Origin: Nannocystis punicea
GTDB lineage: Bacteria > Myxococcota_A > Polyangia > Nannocystales > Nannocystaceae
Reading direction: 5' to 3'
NCBI RefSeq assembly: GCF_026965555.1
Contig: NZ_CP114040.1
Span: 11,176,001-11,240,000 of the forward strand
DNA: 64,000 nt
In this document: one piece after another, positions 49,230 to 57,766 of the stretch
Layout of the letters: each line of letters starts with the position of its first letter
Position numbering within the stretch: the stretch's first letter is position 1
Position numbers and translations under genes: made by a program
The notes under the pieces: generated by a model
Told to the model about the DNA's origin: nothing
Seen by the model: only the letters and a program-made list of their open reading frames with translations
Databases searched by the model: none

Positions 49230-50015
49230 TCACGGCCCCCGGAAGGTGGCGATCACCGGGATGTGGTCCGACGGCGCGTCCCAGCCGCGCGGGGTCTTGT
49301 CGTGGACCACCGACTCGCAGCGGGCGTACAGCGGGGCGCTGGCGTAGACGTGGTCGATGCGCATGCCCCGGTTGCGGTCGAAGTCGCCGCGGCGGTAGTC
49401 CCACCAGGTGAACTGGCCGGGGCGGTCGTCGTGCTTGCGGAAGCAGTCCTGCAGGCCGAACGCCAGCAGCTCGCGCAGGGCCGCGTGCTCCTGCGGCGAG
49501 AAGTGGGTGCAGCCCTCGAGCGCGCGCGGGTCGACGACGTCGCGCTCGTCGGGGGCGATGTTGAAGTCGCCGCACAGGATCACCGGCGCGTCGGGCGAGT
49601 AGTGCTCGGCGAGCTCGGCCTTGAGGCGGGCCAGCCAGGCGAGCTTGTACGTGAAGGCCTCGGTGCCGAGCGCGGTGCCGTTGGGGACGTAGAGGTTGTA
49701 GAGGCGGAGGCCGTCGATCTCGGTGTTCAAGATCCGGCAGTGCGAGTCGGCGTCGCCGCCGCGGAAGCCGGTGATCACCTGGGTCGGCTTGACCTTCGAC
49801 AGCGTGGCCACGCCGGCGTAGCCCTTGGCCCCGTGGATGTGGACGGTGTAGCCGAGCTCCGCGAACGGCACGCGGGGGAACACCTTGTCCTCGCACTTGG
49901 TCTCCTGCAGGCAGGCGACGTCGGGGCTCTTCTCGGCGAGGAAGCTGAGCACGTCGTCGAGGCGCGCGCGGATCCCGTTGACGTTCCACGTCAGCAGCGT
50001 GAAGGGCCGGTTCAT
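49230..50015 (-). CDS. xthA: Exodeoxyribonuclease III
   Basis: The 261-residue AP endonuclease/exonuclease has the family motifs WNVNGIRAR, LQETKCED (metal-binding Glu), YVPNG, GDFNIAP (Asp/Asn) and SDHIPV (catalytic Asp-His). It repairs abasic sites and 3'-blocked ends in DNA. It lies 10 bases after the permease gene on the same strand and is probably transcribed with it. ATG 50015 starts six residues before the first conserved strand. Confidence 0.95.
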   Translation of the reverse strand: MNRPFTLLTWNVNGIRARLDDVLSFLAEKSPDVACLQETKCEDKVFPRVPFAELGYTVHIHGAKGYAGVATLSKVKPTQVITGFRGGDADSHCRILNTEIDGLRLYNLYVPNGTALGTEAFTYKLAWLARLKAELAEHYSPDAPVILCGDFNIAPDERDVVDPRALEGCTHFSPQEHAALRELLAFGLQDCFRKHDDRPGQFTWWDYRRGDFDRNRGMRIDHVYASAPLYARCESVVHDKTPRGWDAPSDHIPVIATFRGP

Positions 50016-50025
50016 GGCGCGAACC

Positions 50026-51369
50026 TTAGCGCAGCCGCGGCGCGACGACGAGGGCGTGGAACAGCAGCGCTAGCCCGAACCACCCCGCCGCCATCAGCAC
50101 CGAGAGGTCGCCCTTGGCCGCCAGCGCGACCAGCACGAACACGCTCGAGCCGACGTAGACGAGCGGCGCCCACGGATAGAAGGCGACGCGGTACGGCCGC
50201 GGATGCTCTGGATCCTTGCGCCGCAGGGCGACCACGCTGGCGACCGCGAGCGAGCCCGAGATGAGCATCGCCGCGGCCGCGTACTCCATCAGCTGCTCGA
50301 ACCGGTGGCTGAGGATCAGCGCGGTCGCCAGCGCCGCCTGCAGCCACAGCGCGACCACCGGGGTGCCGAAGCGGGCGGACAGGCGGCCGGCGGCGGGGAG
50401 GCAGTGGCCCTGCTCGGCCATCGCGTAGGCGATCCGCGAGCCGGTCATGACGGTGCCGTTGATCGAGCCGAGCATCGCCAGCAGGATCATCAGCGTCACG
50501 ACGATCACCCCGGCGTGGCCGAACAGCGCGCCCGCGGCCGCGGTGCCGGCCTCGCCGACGCCGGCCAGCGCGTGCATCTCGAACACCGAGAGGTAGCCGG
50601 CGCACAGCACGAAGTAGAGGATCGCGACCATGAGGGTGCCGCCGACCACCGCCCGCGGCAGGTTGCGGCCCGGGTCGGCGATCTCCCCGCCGATGTAGAT
50701 CGCCGCGTTCCACCCGGAATAAGCGAAGTAGATCGACAGGTATGCCTGGGCGATCGCGTAGGCCGTCGGCCCCGGGTCCAGGCCGACCCGGAACGCCTCG
50801 GCCGAGACCTCGACGGTGCCGATGTCGCCGACCACGAACAGACTCACCGCCAGCAGCACCGCCAGCGGCACCACCGTCAGCACCAGCTGCACGCGCCCGG
50901 AGAGCACGATGCCGATGTGATTGAGCCCCGTGAGCGCGACCACCAGCGCGACCGCCCAGAACGTCGGGCCCTCGACCGTCATCACCCCGAGGTCGACCGG
51001 CGCGGCGAAGCTCGGCCCGAGCAGCACCGGCAGCTGGAACGCGGCTGTCCCGACGGCCATGGTCGCGAGCGACCCCGGGAAGGTCGCCAGCAGCTGCAAC
51101 CAACCTGTCGCGAAGGCAATGCCCGGCCCGTAGGCCGCGCGCAAGTACGGGTACTCGCCGCCGGCCCGCGGCATCATGGCCCCGAGCTCCGCCACGCACA
51201 GCGCCCCGCACAGCGCCGCCAGTCCGCCGGCCAGCCACAGCAGCAGGAACCACAAGGGGCTCTGCACGTGGGTGGCGACCACCGGCGGGGCGATGAAGAT
51301 GCCGATGCCGAGCATCGAGCCCGCGACCAGCGCTTGCGCCGCCCAGCGGCCGAGGTGTCGCGTCTCCAT
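50026..51369 (-). CDS. APC-family amino acid permease
   Basis: The 447-residue permease has about 12 transmembrane helices and the APC motifs GSMLGIGIFIAPP (helix 1), PRAGGEYPYLRAAYG (helix 2-3) and FAYSGWNAAIYIGGEI (helix 6). It resembles the LAT/YcaM-like exchangers, but the amino acid cannot be inferred. It is the first gene of a pair with xthA and divergent from bamD. Near 51050 an in-frame GCTGTCCCGACGGCCATGG is a degenerate palindrome copy. Confidence 0.88.
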   Translation of the reverse strand: METRHLGRWAAQALVAGSMLGIGIFIAPPVVATHVQSPLWFLLLWLAGGLAALCGALCVAELGAMMPRAGGEYPYLRAAYGPGIAFATGWLQLLATFPGSLATMAVGTAAFQLPVLLGPSFAAPVDLGVMTVEGPTFWAVALVVALTGLNHIGIVLSGRVQLVLTVVPLAVLLAVSLFVVGDIGTVEVSAEAFRVGLDPGPTAYAIAQAYLSIYFAYSGWNAAIYIGGEIADPGRNLPRAVVGGTLMVAILYFVLCAGYLSVFEMHALAGVGEAGTAAAGALFGHAGVIVVTLMILLAMLGSINGTVMTGSRIAYAMAEQGHCLPAAGRLSARFGTPVVALWLQAALATALILSHRFEQLMEYAAAAMLISGSLAVASVVALRRKDPEHPRPYRVAFYPWAPLVYVGSSVFVLVALAAKGDLSVLMAAGWFGLALLFHALVVAPRLR

Positions 51370-51515
51370 CCGGGGCAGCCTAACCGATGATCGGGGTCCG
51401 GGCGGCCGGACGCAAGAAACCGGAGCCGCCGCGCGAGCCGCCCGCAGACACCTGGAGCGCGGAGAACTTTGGCCTTTGACAGCGGGCCGGGCCGCGGCTA
51501 GCTTCGCGGCTCGGC

Positions 51516-52442
51516 ATGCGGCGGCTGTGCAGCGCGGCGCTGGCGGTGGGGCTCAGCCTTGCGGCCTGCAAGACGGGTCCCAATCTCAGCACGGACTACG
51601 GCCAGACCGCGCGCGAGAACTACGAGCTGGCGATCGGTGAGTTCACCGACAAGGACTACGAAGAGGCGATCCAGTACGCCGACTTCGTGCGGATCCGGTT
51701 CCCGTTCAGCCGCTACGCCGTCGAGGCCGAGCTGCTGATCGCCCGGGCAGAGTTCGCCCAGGGCAACTACACGACCGCGCAGGACCAGTTCAAGCAGTTC
51801 TACAAGCTGCACCCGACGCACAAGCACGTGCTCAACGGTTGGTGCGCGTACATGGCGGCGGTCTCGGCCTACATGAACGCGCCCGAGGGCTTCTTCCTGA
51901 TGCCCCCGCACTACCAGCGCGACCAGGACCAGCTGCAGGACGCGCTGAACGAGCTGGCCCACTTCTTCAAGCACTACCCCAACAGCTCGCTGAACCCGCT
52001 GGCGGTCAAGCTGCAGGACGAGGTCCGCCGCCGCCTGCTCGAGCACGAGCTCTACGTCGCCAAGTTCTACCTCGACCGCGACCGCCCCGAGGCCGCGATC
52101 GGCCGGCTCGAGACGGCCCACAAGGAGTACTCCGGCATCGGCCTCGACGCCGAGGTGCTGTTCCTGCTGGCGCTGACGTACCTGAAGATGGACGAGATCG
52201 AGCTGTCGCGGACGACCTTCGCCGAGCTGCAGGCGCAGCACCCGAAGCACCACCACGGCCGCCAGGCCCGCCTCTACCTCAAGTACATCCAGGACACCTA
52301 CGGCCCGGCCGACGCCAGCCGCAAGCGCCCCGACCGCAGCCCGCCGCGCCCGATCGCCCCGCCGCGGCCCAAGCAGGTCGACGAAGAGAGCAAGCCCGGC
52401 AAGCCGAAGGCGGCGCTCGAGGGCCCCACGGGTTCGCTGTGA
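51516..52442 (+). CDS. bamD: Outer-membrane assembly lipoprotein BamD
   Basis: The 308-residue lipoprotein (signal ending SLAAC) has a BamD/TPR array starting ENYELAIGEFTDKDYEEAIQYADFV. It continues through FPFSRYAVEAELLIARAEFAQGNYTTAQDQF and PNSSLNPLAVKLQDEVRRRLLEHELYVAKFYLDRD. BamD is the essential partner of BamA in folding outer-membrane proteins. The C-terminal ~40 residues are Pro/Lys-rich and absent in E. coli. Its stop overlaps the truD GTG start (GTGA). Confidence 0.93.
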   Translation: MRRLCSAALAVGLSLAACKTGPNLSTDYGQTARENYELAIGEFTDKDYEEAIQYADFVRIRFPFSRYAVEAELLIARAEFAQGNYTTAQDQFKQFYKLHPTHKHVLNGWCAYMAAVSAYMNAPEGFFLMPPHYQRDQDQLQDALNELAHFFKHYPNSSLNPLAVKLQDEVRRRLLEHELYVAKFYLDRDRPEAAIGRLETAHKEYSGIGLDAEVLFLLALTYLKMDEIELSRTTFAELQAQHPKHHHGRQARLYLKYIQDTYGPADASRKRPDRSPPRPIAPPRPKQVDEESKPGKPKAALEGPTGSL

Positions 52443-53704
52443 GCCGCGAGACCGACGACGCACCTGTCCCCGCGGACAGCCAGGCCGACGAGCCTGTCCT
52501 CGCCGACAGCTCGCCCGCCGACGAGTCACCTGTCCCCGAGGACAGCTCAAATGTCCCCGAGGACAGCCGCCCGCAACCTGTCCGAACGAACAGGAACGGC
52601 GAAGCCGCCGCGGGCGCGAGCGACGCCGGCCGGGCTCGCCGCGGCCTGTCCGCGGCCGACCTCGAGCGCCTGCGCGAGCCCCCGCTCCAGACCGCCGACC
52701 TGCCCGGCGTGGGCGGCGCCATCCGCGTGCGCCCGGAGGACTTTCGCGTCCGCGAGGTCCCCGCCTACGACCCCGACGGCCGACCCGGCGCGCACGTCCT
52801 GCTCGTGCTGACCAAGCGCGGCGTCGGCAGCGAGGACGCGGTCGCCGAGGTCGCGCGCCAGCTCGGCGTCCCGCGCCCCGAGGTCGGCCTCGCCGGCCTC
52901 AAGGACAAGGACGCGGTCACCGAGCAGTGGATCTCCCTGCCCGCCGCCGCGGCCGCGCGCCTCGGGCAATTTGTCCATTCGGACATATCCCTCGGGACAG
53001 CTCACCCGCACGGCAACAAGCTCCGGCGCGGCCACCTGCGCGGCAATCGCTTCACCATCGTCGTGCGCGACCCGGTCGTCGCCGTCGACGAGGCCGTGAC
53101 CCGCTGCCGCGCCAAGGTCGAGCGCCTGCGCGCGCTCGGCGGCCTCGACAATCTCTACGGCGAGCAGCGGTTCGGCAGTGACAATTTGGCGCGAGGCCTG
53201 GCAGCTCTGGCACGCGCGCGGCGGCGCGGCCGGGCCGACTTCTTGCTGAGCGCCGGGCAGTCGGCGCTGTTCAACCTCTACCTGCTCGAGCGCCGCGCCC
53301 GCGGCCTCATGCGCGAGGTGCTGCGCGGCGACATCTTGAAGAAGACGGCCACGGGCGGCCTGTTCGAGTGCACGGACCCGGCCACGGACAAGGCCCGGCT
53401 CGATGCCGGAGAACTGGTCATCACCGGGCCGATGTTCGGCAGCAAGATGCGAGCACCGGGTCCGGACACCCCCTCCGGGGCGCTGGAGGCGGAGATCCTG
53501 GCGCGCGCGGAGATCGACCTGACGACCCTGCAAGGCTTAGGTCACACCCTCGAAGGGACGCGGCGGCCGCTGCAGATCGCGCCGCTCGCGGTCGACGTGG
53601 AAGCTGCGCGCGACGACTTCGGCCCCGGGGTCTCCCTCAGCTTCGAGCTGCCCTCCGGCAGCTACGCGACGGCGCTCCTGCGCGAGCTTCAGCGCCCTGT
53701 CTGA
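52439..53704 (+). CDS. truD: tRNA pseudouridine(13) synthase TruD
   Basis: The 421-residue enzyme modifies U13 of some tRNAs. Conserved motifs are GLKDKDAVTEQWISL with catalytic Asp156 (Asp80 in E. coli), NLYGEQRFG and the C-terminal VSLSFELPSGSYATALLREL. The ~76-residue offset of the catalytic Asp comes from an N-terminal extension (about 5-80) made largely of palindrome copies read as DAPVPADS, EPVLADSS and ESPVPEDSS. A further in-frame copy encodes SDISLGTA near residue 185. The start overlaps the bamD stop. Confidence 0.92.
   Translation: MSRETDDAPVPADSQADEPVLADSSPADESPVPEDSSNVPEDSRPQPVRTNRNGEAAAGASDAGRARRGLSAADLERLREPPLQTADLPGVGGAIRVRPEDFRVREVPAYDPDGRPGAHVLLVLTKRGVGSEDAVAEVARQLGVPRPEVGLAGLKDKDAVTEQWISLPAAAAARLGQFVHSDISLGTAHPHGNKLRRGHLRGNRFTIVVRDPVVAVDEAVTRCRAKVERLRALGGLDNLYGEQRFGSDNLARGLAALARARRRGRADFLLSAGQSALFNLYLLERRARGLMREVLRGDILKKTATGGLFECTDPATDKARLDAGELVITGPMFGSKMRAPGPDTPSGALEAEILARAEIDLTTLQGLGHTLEGTRRPLQIAPLAVDVEAARDDFGPGVSLSFELPSGSYATALLRELQRPV
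52464..52594 (+). repeat. Five palindrome copies forming the truD N-terminal extension
   Basis: Copies at about 52464, 52493, 52530, 52550 and 52577 share the CTGTCC-N4-GGACAG core; loops are CCGC, TCGC, CCGA and similar. Spacing of 20-36 bases keeps the reading frame open. The peptide product is low-complexity Asp/Ser/Pro, without counterpart in other TruD proteins. Confidence 0.85.
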
Positions 53705-53778
53705 GCAGCCGTGCGCCCGCGTCGCCGGCGAACACTGGCCGTTTCGCGCCGGCTGGGCTACGGTTCGCGGGCCCACCA

Positions 53779-54444
53779 ATGAAGCTCTCGGAAAAATTCC
53801 TCGAGCTCTCGGCGGTCGGTTCGGAGTGGATCCTCTGGATCCTCGTCGGGCTGTCCGTCGTGAGCGTGGCCGTGATGATCGAGCGCCTGATCTTCTACTC
53901 GGGCGTCCAGGGGCGCGACTCGGCGCTGGTCCGGGCGCTCCACGCCGCGCTGGCCGACCGCGACGTCGCCAAGGCCCAGGAGATCCTGCGCTCCGCCACC
54001 AGCCCGGGCGCCCGGATCGCCTCGCAGATGCTCGAGACCAGCCACCGCGGCGCCGGCTCGATGGCCGCGATCATGGCCGCGCTGCGCCCCGGCGAGAAGC
54101 TCCGGCTCGAGCGCAACCTCAACTTCCTCGGCACCGTCGGCTCGAACTCGCCGTTCATCGGCCTCCTCGGCACGGTGCTCGGCATCATCGAGACCTTCCG
54201 CGCCATCGAGCGCTCCGGCGTCATGGGCAGCGCCGAGTACTCGAACGCCGTCATGGCCGGCATCTACGAGGCCCTCGTCGCCACCGCCGTCGGCCTCATC
54301 GTCGCCATCCCGGCCGTCATCGCCTTCAACTTCTTCCAGCGCCGCGTCAAGGCGCTGCTCGGCGAGGCCGACGCGCTCACCAACATGGTGCTGTCGCTGT
54401 CGGGCAACCAGGCTTCGGGTTCGGACGCCCCGCGCGCCCACTGA
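53779..54444 (+). CDS. exbB: Proton channel ExbB/TolQ family protein
   Basis: The 221-residue protein has three transmembrane helices (about 17-38, 125-148 and 163-188) and family motifs GSNSPFIGLLGTVLGIIETF and EALVATAVGLIVAIPAVIAFN. It uses the proton gradient together with ExbD to power TonB. The order exbB-exbD-tonB is complete here. ATG 53779 directly follows a short leader after truD. Confidence 0.92.
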   Translation: MKLSEKFLELSAVGSEWILWILVGLSVVSVAVMIERLIFYSGVQGRDSALVRALHAALADRDVAKAQEILRSATSPGARIASQMLETSHRGAGSMAAIMAALRPGEKLRLERNLNFLGTVGSNSPFIGLLGTVLGIIETFRAIERSGVMGSAEYSNAVMAGIYEALVATAVGLIVAIPAVIAFNFFQRRVKALLGEADALTNMVLSLSGNQASGSDAPRAH

Positions 54445-54471
54445 GCCGGCCTTCGCAGGGGGATCCACGCC

Positions 54472-54912
54472 GTGGCCGCCGACACCAATTCCGACGACGA
54501 AGAGGGCATCAACAGCATCAACGTCACGCCGCTGGTCGACGTCATGCTCGTGCTGCTGATCATCTTCATGGTCACGACCACGAAGATCCAGGAGTCCGAG
54601 GCGCTGGCGATCGACAAGCCCGACGCGCAGACCGGCCAGAAGCTCGAGCCCAAGCAGCACCACATCCTGCTGACCTGCGCGAAGGACGGCAAGCTCGAGG
54701 TCGACCACAAGCCGGTCGACTCCGACGCCGCGATCAAGGAAGCGATCACCCGCAAGCTCGCCGAGGGCCGCGACCTCCAGGGCATCATCCAGTGCGACGA
54801 GGAGGCCCAGGTCAAGTCGATGATCCACCTCGTCGACCTGCTGCGGGACGCCGGCGTGAAGAAGTACGCCATCGCCACGGAGAAGCCCAAGGCCACCCCC
54901 GCCCCGAGCTGA
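54472..54912 (+). CDS. exbD: Biopolymer transport protein ExbD
   Basis: The 146-residue protein has one N-terminal transmembrane helix with the functional Asp in NVTPLVDVMLVLLIIFMV, and a periplasmic domain ending LVDLLRDAGVKKYAI. The GTG start has GCAGGGGG about eight bases upstream. It is the second gene of the exbBD-tonB unit. Confidence 0.92.
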   Translation: MAADTNSDDEEGINSINVTPLVDVMLVLLIIFMVTTTKIQESEALAIDKPDAQTGQKLEPKQHHILLTCAKDGKLEVDHKPVDSDAAIKEAITRKLAEGRDLQGIIQCDEEAQVKSMIHLVDLLRDAGVKKYAIATEKPKATPAPS

Positions 54913-54924
54913 GCGAGACCTGCG

Positions 54925-55716
54925 ATGCGCCTCGGCGGCAGCTTCCTCTCGAGATCGGGCACCGGGGCGTTCGGCTCGCTCGGGCTCCACGCCGTGCTCG
55001 CGGTGCTGCTGTCGTACCTCTCGATCGAGCCGCCGAAGCCCGAGGAGCCGCAGATCGACCTCGTGGAGTTCGAGATCCCCGAGCCCGAACCGGAGCCCGA
55101 GCCCGAGCCCGAACCGGAGCCCGAGAAGCCGCAGGAGACCCCGCCCGAGCCGCAGCCGGTGCCCGAGGTCCGCAAGAACGAACCGCCGCCCAAGGCCAAG
55201 CCCAAGGCCAAGGCCGAGACGCCGGAGCCCGAGCCCGACGAGGCCCCGCCGCCGCTGCGCATGGACGCCAGCCAGACCACCTCCTCCGGCAACAGCGGCG
55301 TGAAGATCGGCGTCGGCGCCCCGGGCGGCACGCCCGGCGGCACCGGCAGCCCCGAGTCCAAGGGCAAGGGCGGCAGCCCCAAGGGCACCCCCGGCGGCAC
55401 CGGCGACGGCGGCCCGACCTGGGAGCCGCGCGGCGAGCTCTACATCCGCGAGCTCCCGGCCGTCCTCAACGTGCCGCGAGAGGACTGCCCCGCCGTCCAG
55501 GAGCTCGGCATCGAGGGCGTCGTCATCCTCACCGTCCAGGTCCGTCGCGACGGCACGGTCAAGGACGTCAAGATCGCCAAGGACATCGGCCACGGCTGCG
55601 GCAAGGTCGCGGCCAAGGCCCTGCGCAAGGCCAAGTTCCGGCCCGCCATCGCCACCAACGGCCAGCCCGCCGACTTCGAACTGCGCTACGAGTACGAGTT
55701 CCAGCTCGGCGACTGA
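54925..55716 (+). CDS. tonB: TonB energy transducer
   Basis: The 263-residue protein has one N-terminal helix (AFGSLGLHAVLAVLLSYLS), a Pro/Glu/Lys-rich periplasmic linker (EPEPEPEP repeats, then KAKPKAK) and a Gly-rich stretch. The C-terminal TonB domain reads ELGIEGVVILTVQVRRDGTVKDVKI and ALRKAKFRPA. It couples the ExbBD motor to outer-membrane receptors. A short fragment of a similar domain lies directly downstream in another frame. Confidence 0.9.
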   Translation: MRLGGSFLSRSGTGAFGSLGLHAVLAVLLSYLSIEPPKPEEPQIDLVEFEIPEPEPEPEPEPEPEPEKPQETPPEPQPVPEVRKNEPPPKAKPKAKAETPEPEPDEAPPPLRMDASQTTSSGNSGVKIGVGAPGGTPGGTGSPESKGKGGSPKGTPGGTGDGGPTWEPRGELYIRELPAVLNVPREDCPAVQELGIEGVVILTVQVRRDGTVKDVKIAKDIGHGCGKVAAKALRKAKFRPAIATNGQPADFELRYEYEFQLGD

Positions 55717-55850
55717 CGACCCGCTGTCCGCAGCGTCGGCCACGATCGGTCGCTGCCTCGGGCAGACGAGTCGGCGCTTCCGCCCCGCCATCGCGCTCGA
55801 CGGCCGCGCCGTCGCGCCCACGCTCCATCGCGAAGTGAGGCTGCCCGGCC
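55715..55850 (+). pseudogene. TonB C-terminal domain fragment
   Basis: In the frame after the tonB stop the sequence reads SAASATIGRCLGQTSRRFRPA and then IALDGRAVAPTLHREVRL, which aligns with the tonB end AKFRPAIATNGQPADFELRYEYEF. It lacks a start codon. It is either a decayed second TonB domain or an old copy of the tonB 3' end. Confidence 0.35.
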
Positions 55851-55911
55851 CCGCGCGCGTGCGGGCGCGCGTTTGCTCCCCGCCGGCGATCGGCGCTATC
55901 GTCCGCCCGCC

Positions 55912-57117
55912 GTGCCGCGCGCGCTCCGTCTCCACGACCTCGGTCCGTCCGATTCGGCCCGCCGCGCGTGGCTCGCCGGTCTCCTGTCTCTCGGGACATG
56001 TCTCGGAGTCGCCTGCGCCCCCGACCTGCCGGTGAGCCAGCGGATCGCTAGCCCGCGGATCCTCGCCCTGCGCAGCGACGTCATCACCCCCCTGTTCCCC
56101 GGCGACGAGCCGGCCGACGCCGGCACTCGCTGCGAGGCCCTGCCGTTCGAGAAGGTGCGCGTCACCCCGTTCATGGTCGAGCCGACCGGCATCCTCGACA
56201 TCGCCGGCCCCGACTTCGACCCGATGTGGATCGCCTGTCAGCTCGGCCCCGGCCAGGGCCTGTTCGCCTGCCTGCGCGCCGCCGTCCCGATCGACCTCGA
56301 CACGCTCGAGGAGTGCCCCGTCCCGAGCTTCGCCGACCTCGACCCGAACGCGCCGGGGCTGCCGGAGTACCCGAGCCCGTGCCGCCTGCCCGACGACGGC
56401 AGCGACGACGGCCGCATCGACTTCGTCGCCCCGTTCGCCGCCAACCTGCTGCTCGGCGGCGACCTCGAGCTGACGATGATCAGCCAGGGGCCGGGCTCGC
56501 CGAGCACCCGCGAGTGCGCCGAGGCCATGCTGAGCAAGGCCGCCGACCTGCCGAACGAGTGCATCTACGCCGTCGCGCGCGTCTCGGTCGGCCCGATCGA
56601 GAAGCTGCTGTCGTTCGCCGGCATGTTCGGCTTCGAGCTGCCGCCGGAGCTCGGCGAGGTACCTGACCCCGAGGACATCCCGGACGGCGACCGCAACCCG
56701 CGGATCACCAGCTTCCGCGTCACGATCCTCGACCCCGAGGCCGAGGAGGAGACCGAGCTCGGCGAGCTGCCGCGCGGGGCGGTGATCCAGGTGAAGCGCG
56801 GGCAGACGATCGAGATCGACACCGAGACCCCGGCCCACGACCTCCAGACCTACCCCGTGCCGATCAACAACGGCGTCGGCGGCATGGGCTCGGAGCTGCA
56901 GACCGAGCGCATCGACGGCTCCTGGTACCGCACCTGGGGCCGCCTGCTCTCCGGCGGCAGCGACGACCGCGAGGCCTTTAATCAGTGGACCATGCGCAAG
57001 GGCGAGCAGGACGCGGACGAGCTCCCGCCCGACGGCCGCGCGACCCTGTTCTATGTCCTGAGGGACAGCCGCCTCGGCGTCGACTGGTGGTGGCTCGAGG
57101 TCGAGGTCGAGCCCTGA
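55912..57117 (+). CDS. Lipoprotein of unknown function with duplicated 3' end
   Basis: The protein starts at GTG 55912. A basic N-terminal stretch precedes the hydrophobic signal and lipobox (CLGVACAP). The mature ~360 residues have eight or so cysteines and Asp/Gly-rich loops, without recognised domains. The last codons (WWWLEVEVEP) encode an acidic aromatic end. The gene's 3' region contains a palindrome copy (ATGTCC-TGAG-GGACAG, encoding VLRDSRL). This 3' segment recurs three times downstream. It is probably a periplasmic or outer-membrane protein. Confidence 0.7.
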   Translation: MPRALRLHDLGPSDSARRAWLAGLLSLGTCLGVACAPDLPVSQRIASPRILALRSDVITPLFPGDEPADAGTRCEALPFEKVRVTPFMVEPTGILDIAGPDFDPMWIACQLGPGQGLFACLRAAVPIDLDTLEECPVPSFADLDPNAPGLPEYPSPCRLPDDGSDDGRIDFVAPFAANLLLGGDLELTMISQGPGSPSTRECAEAMLSKAADLPNECIYAVARVSVGPIEKLLSFAGMFGFELPPELGEVPDPEDIPDGDRNPRITSFRVTILDPEAEEETELGELPRGAVIQVKRGQTIEIDTETPAHDLQTYPVPINNGVGGMGSELQTERIDGSWYRTWGRLLSGGSDDREAFNQWTMRKGEQDADELPPDGRATLFYVLRDSRLGVDWWWLEVEVEP

Positions 57118-57192
57118 CGCCCGCCGGCCGCCGTCCTGCCTGATGCCACCACTGCCTCGCCGGACGTGAGTCGAGCTCGAGGCCGCCGAACG

Positions 57193-57503
57193 ACGACCTG
57201 CTTCATGTCCTCGCGGACAGCCGCCTCGACATCGACCGCTGCGAGTCGAGGTCGAGGCAATCGCCTCCGCATCGACCGGTGAACGGTTGGCGGGGCCGAC
57301 CTTGCCTCGACCTGTCTCATGTCCTCAAGGACATCCGCCTTCGACCGGTGGTCAGCTCCAGGTCGAGCCGGGCGCCTCGACCTGTCGACCGCGTAAGTGT
57401 GCGCGAGCGCCCTCTCGTGCGCGACCGGCTACTTTCTCATGTCCTCAGGGACAGCCGCCTCCGCGCCCTCCGGTGGCGGCTCGAGGTCGAGGTCGAGCCA
57501 TGA
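57193..57503. repeat. Three decayed copies of the upstream gene's 3' end
   Basis: Segments at 57193-57258, 57306-57372 and 57425-57503 each repeat the end of the preceding gene: TTCTnATGTCCT(C/G), GGACA(G/T)CCGCCT and CGAGGTCGAGG. Divergence is high, and only the last still ends as GAGCCATGA. The loops of the palindrome differ in each (CGCG, CAAG and CAGG versus TGAG). No translation start is present. The surrounding 57118-57766 interval has no other gene. Confidence 0.78.
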
Positions 57504-57766
57504 GCCGTGGGGCCCCGCGGGGAGCGCCGTCCGGGCCGCGTCGCCGCGATCGACGGGTCTTTCGTCCGGACCTGGCTCACGCGGTCGCGCCGACCCCCGG
57601 CCCGCCCCGATAGTTTCAGCCTGCAATGCAGGCGGCGGCCCGGTCCCGTGGGTGCCCCCCGGCAAACCCGGGCGCCACTCGCTGCGCGGGGCTCGGAGCC
57701 TGGCCGCACACCCGGGGGGTGCCGCTTGACCCCGCCGGCCCCCGGCGTTACTAGCCCTCTGGATCC

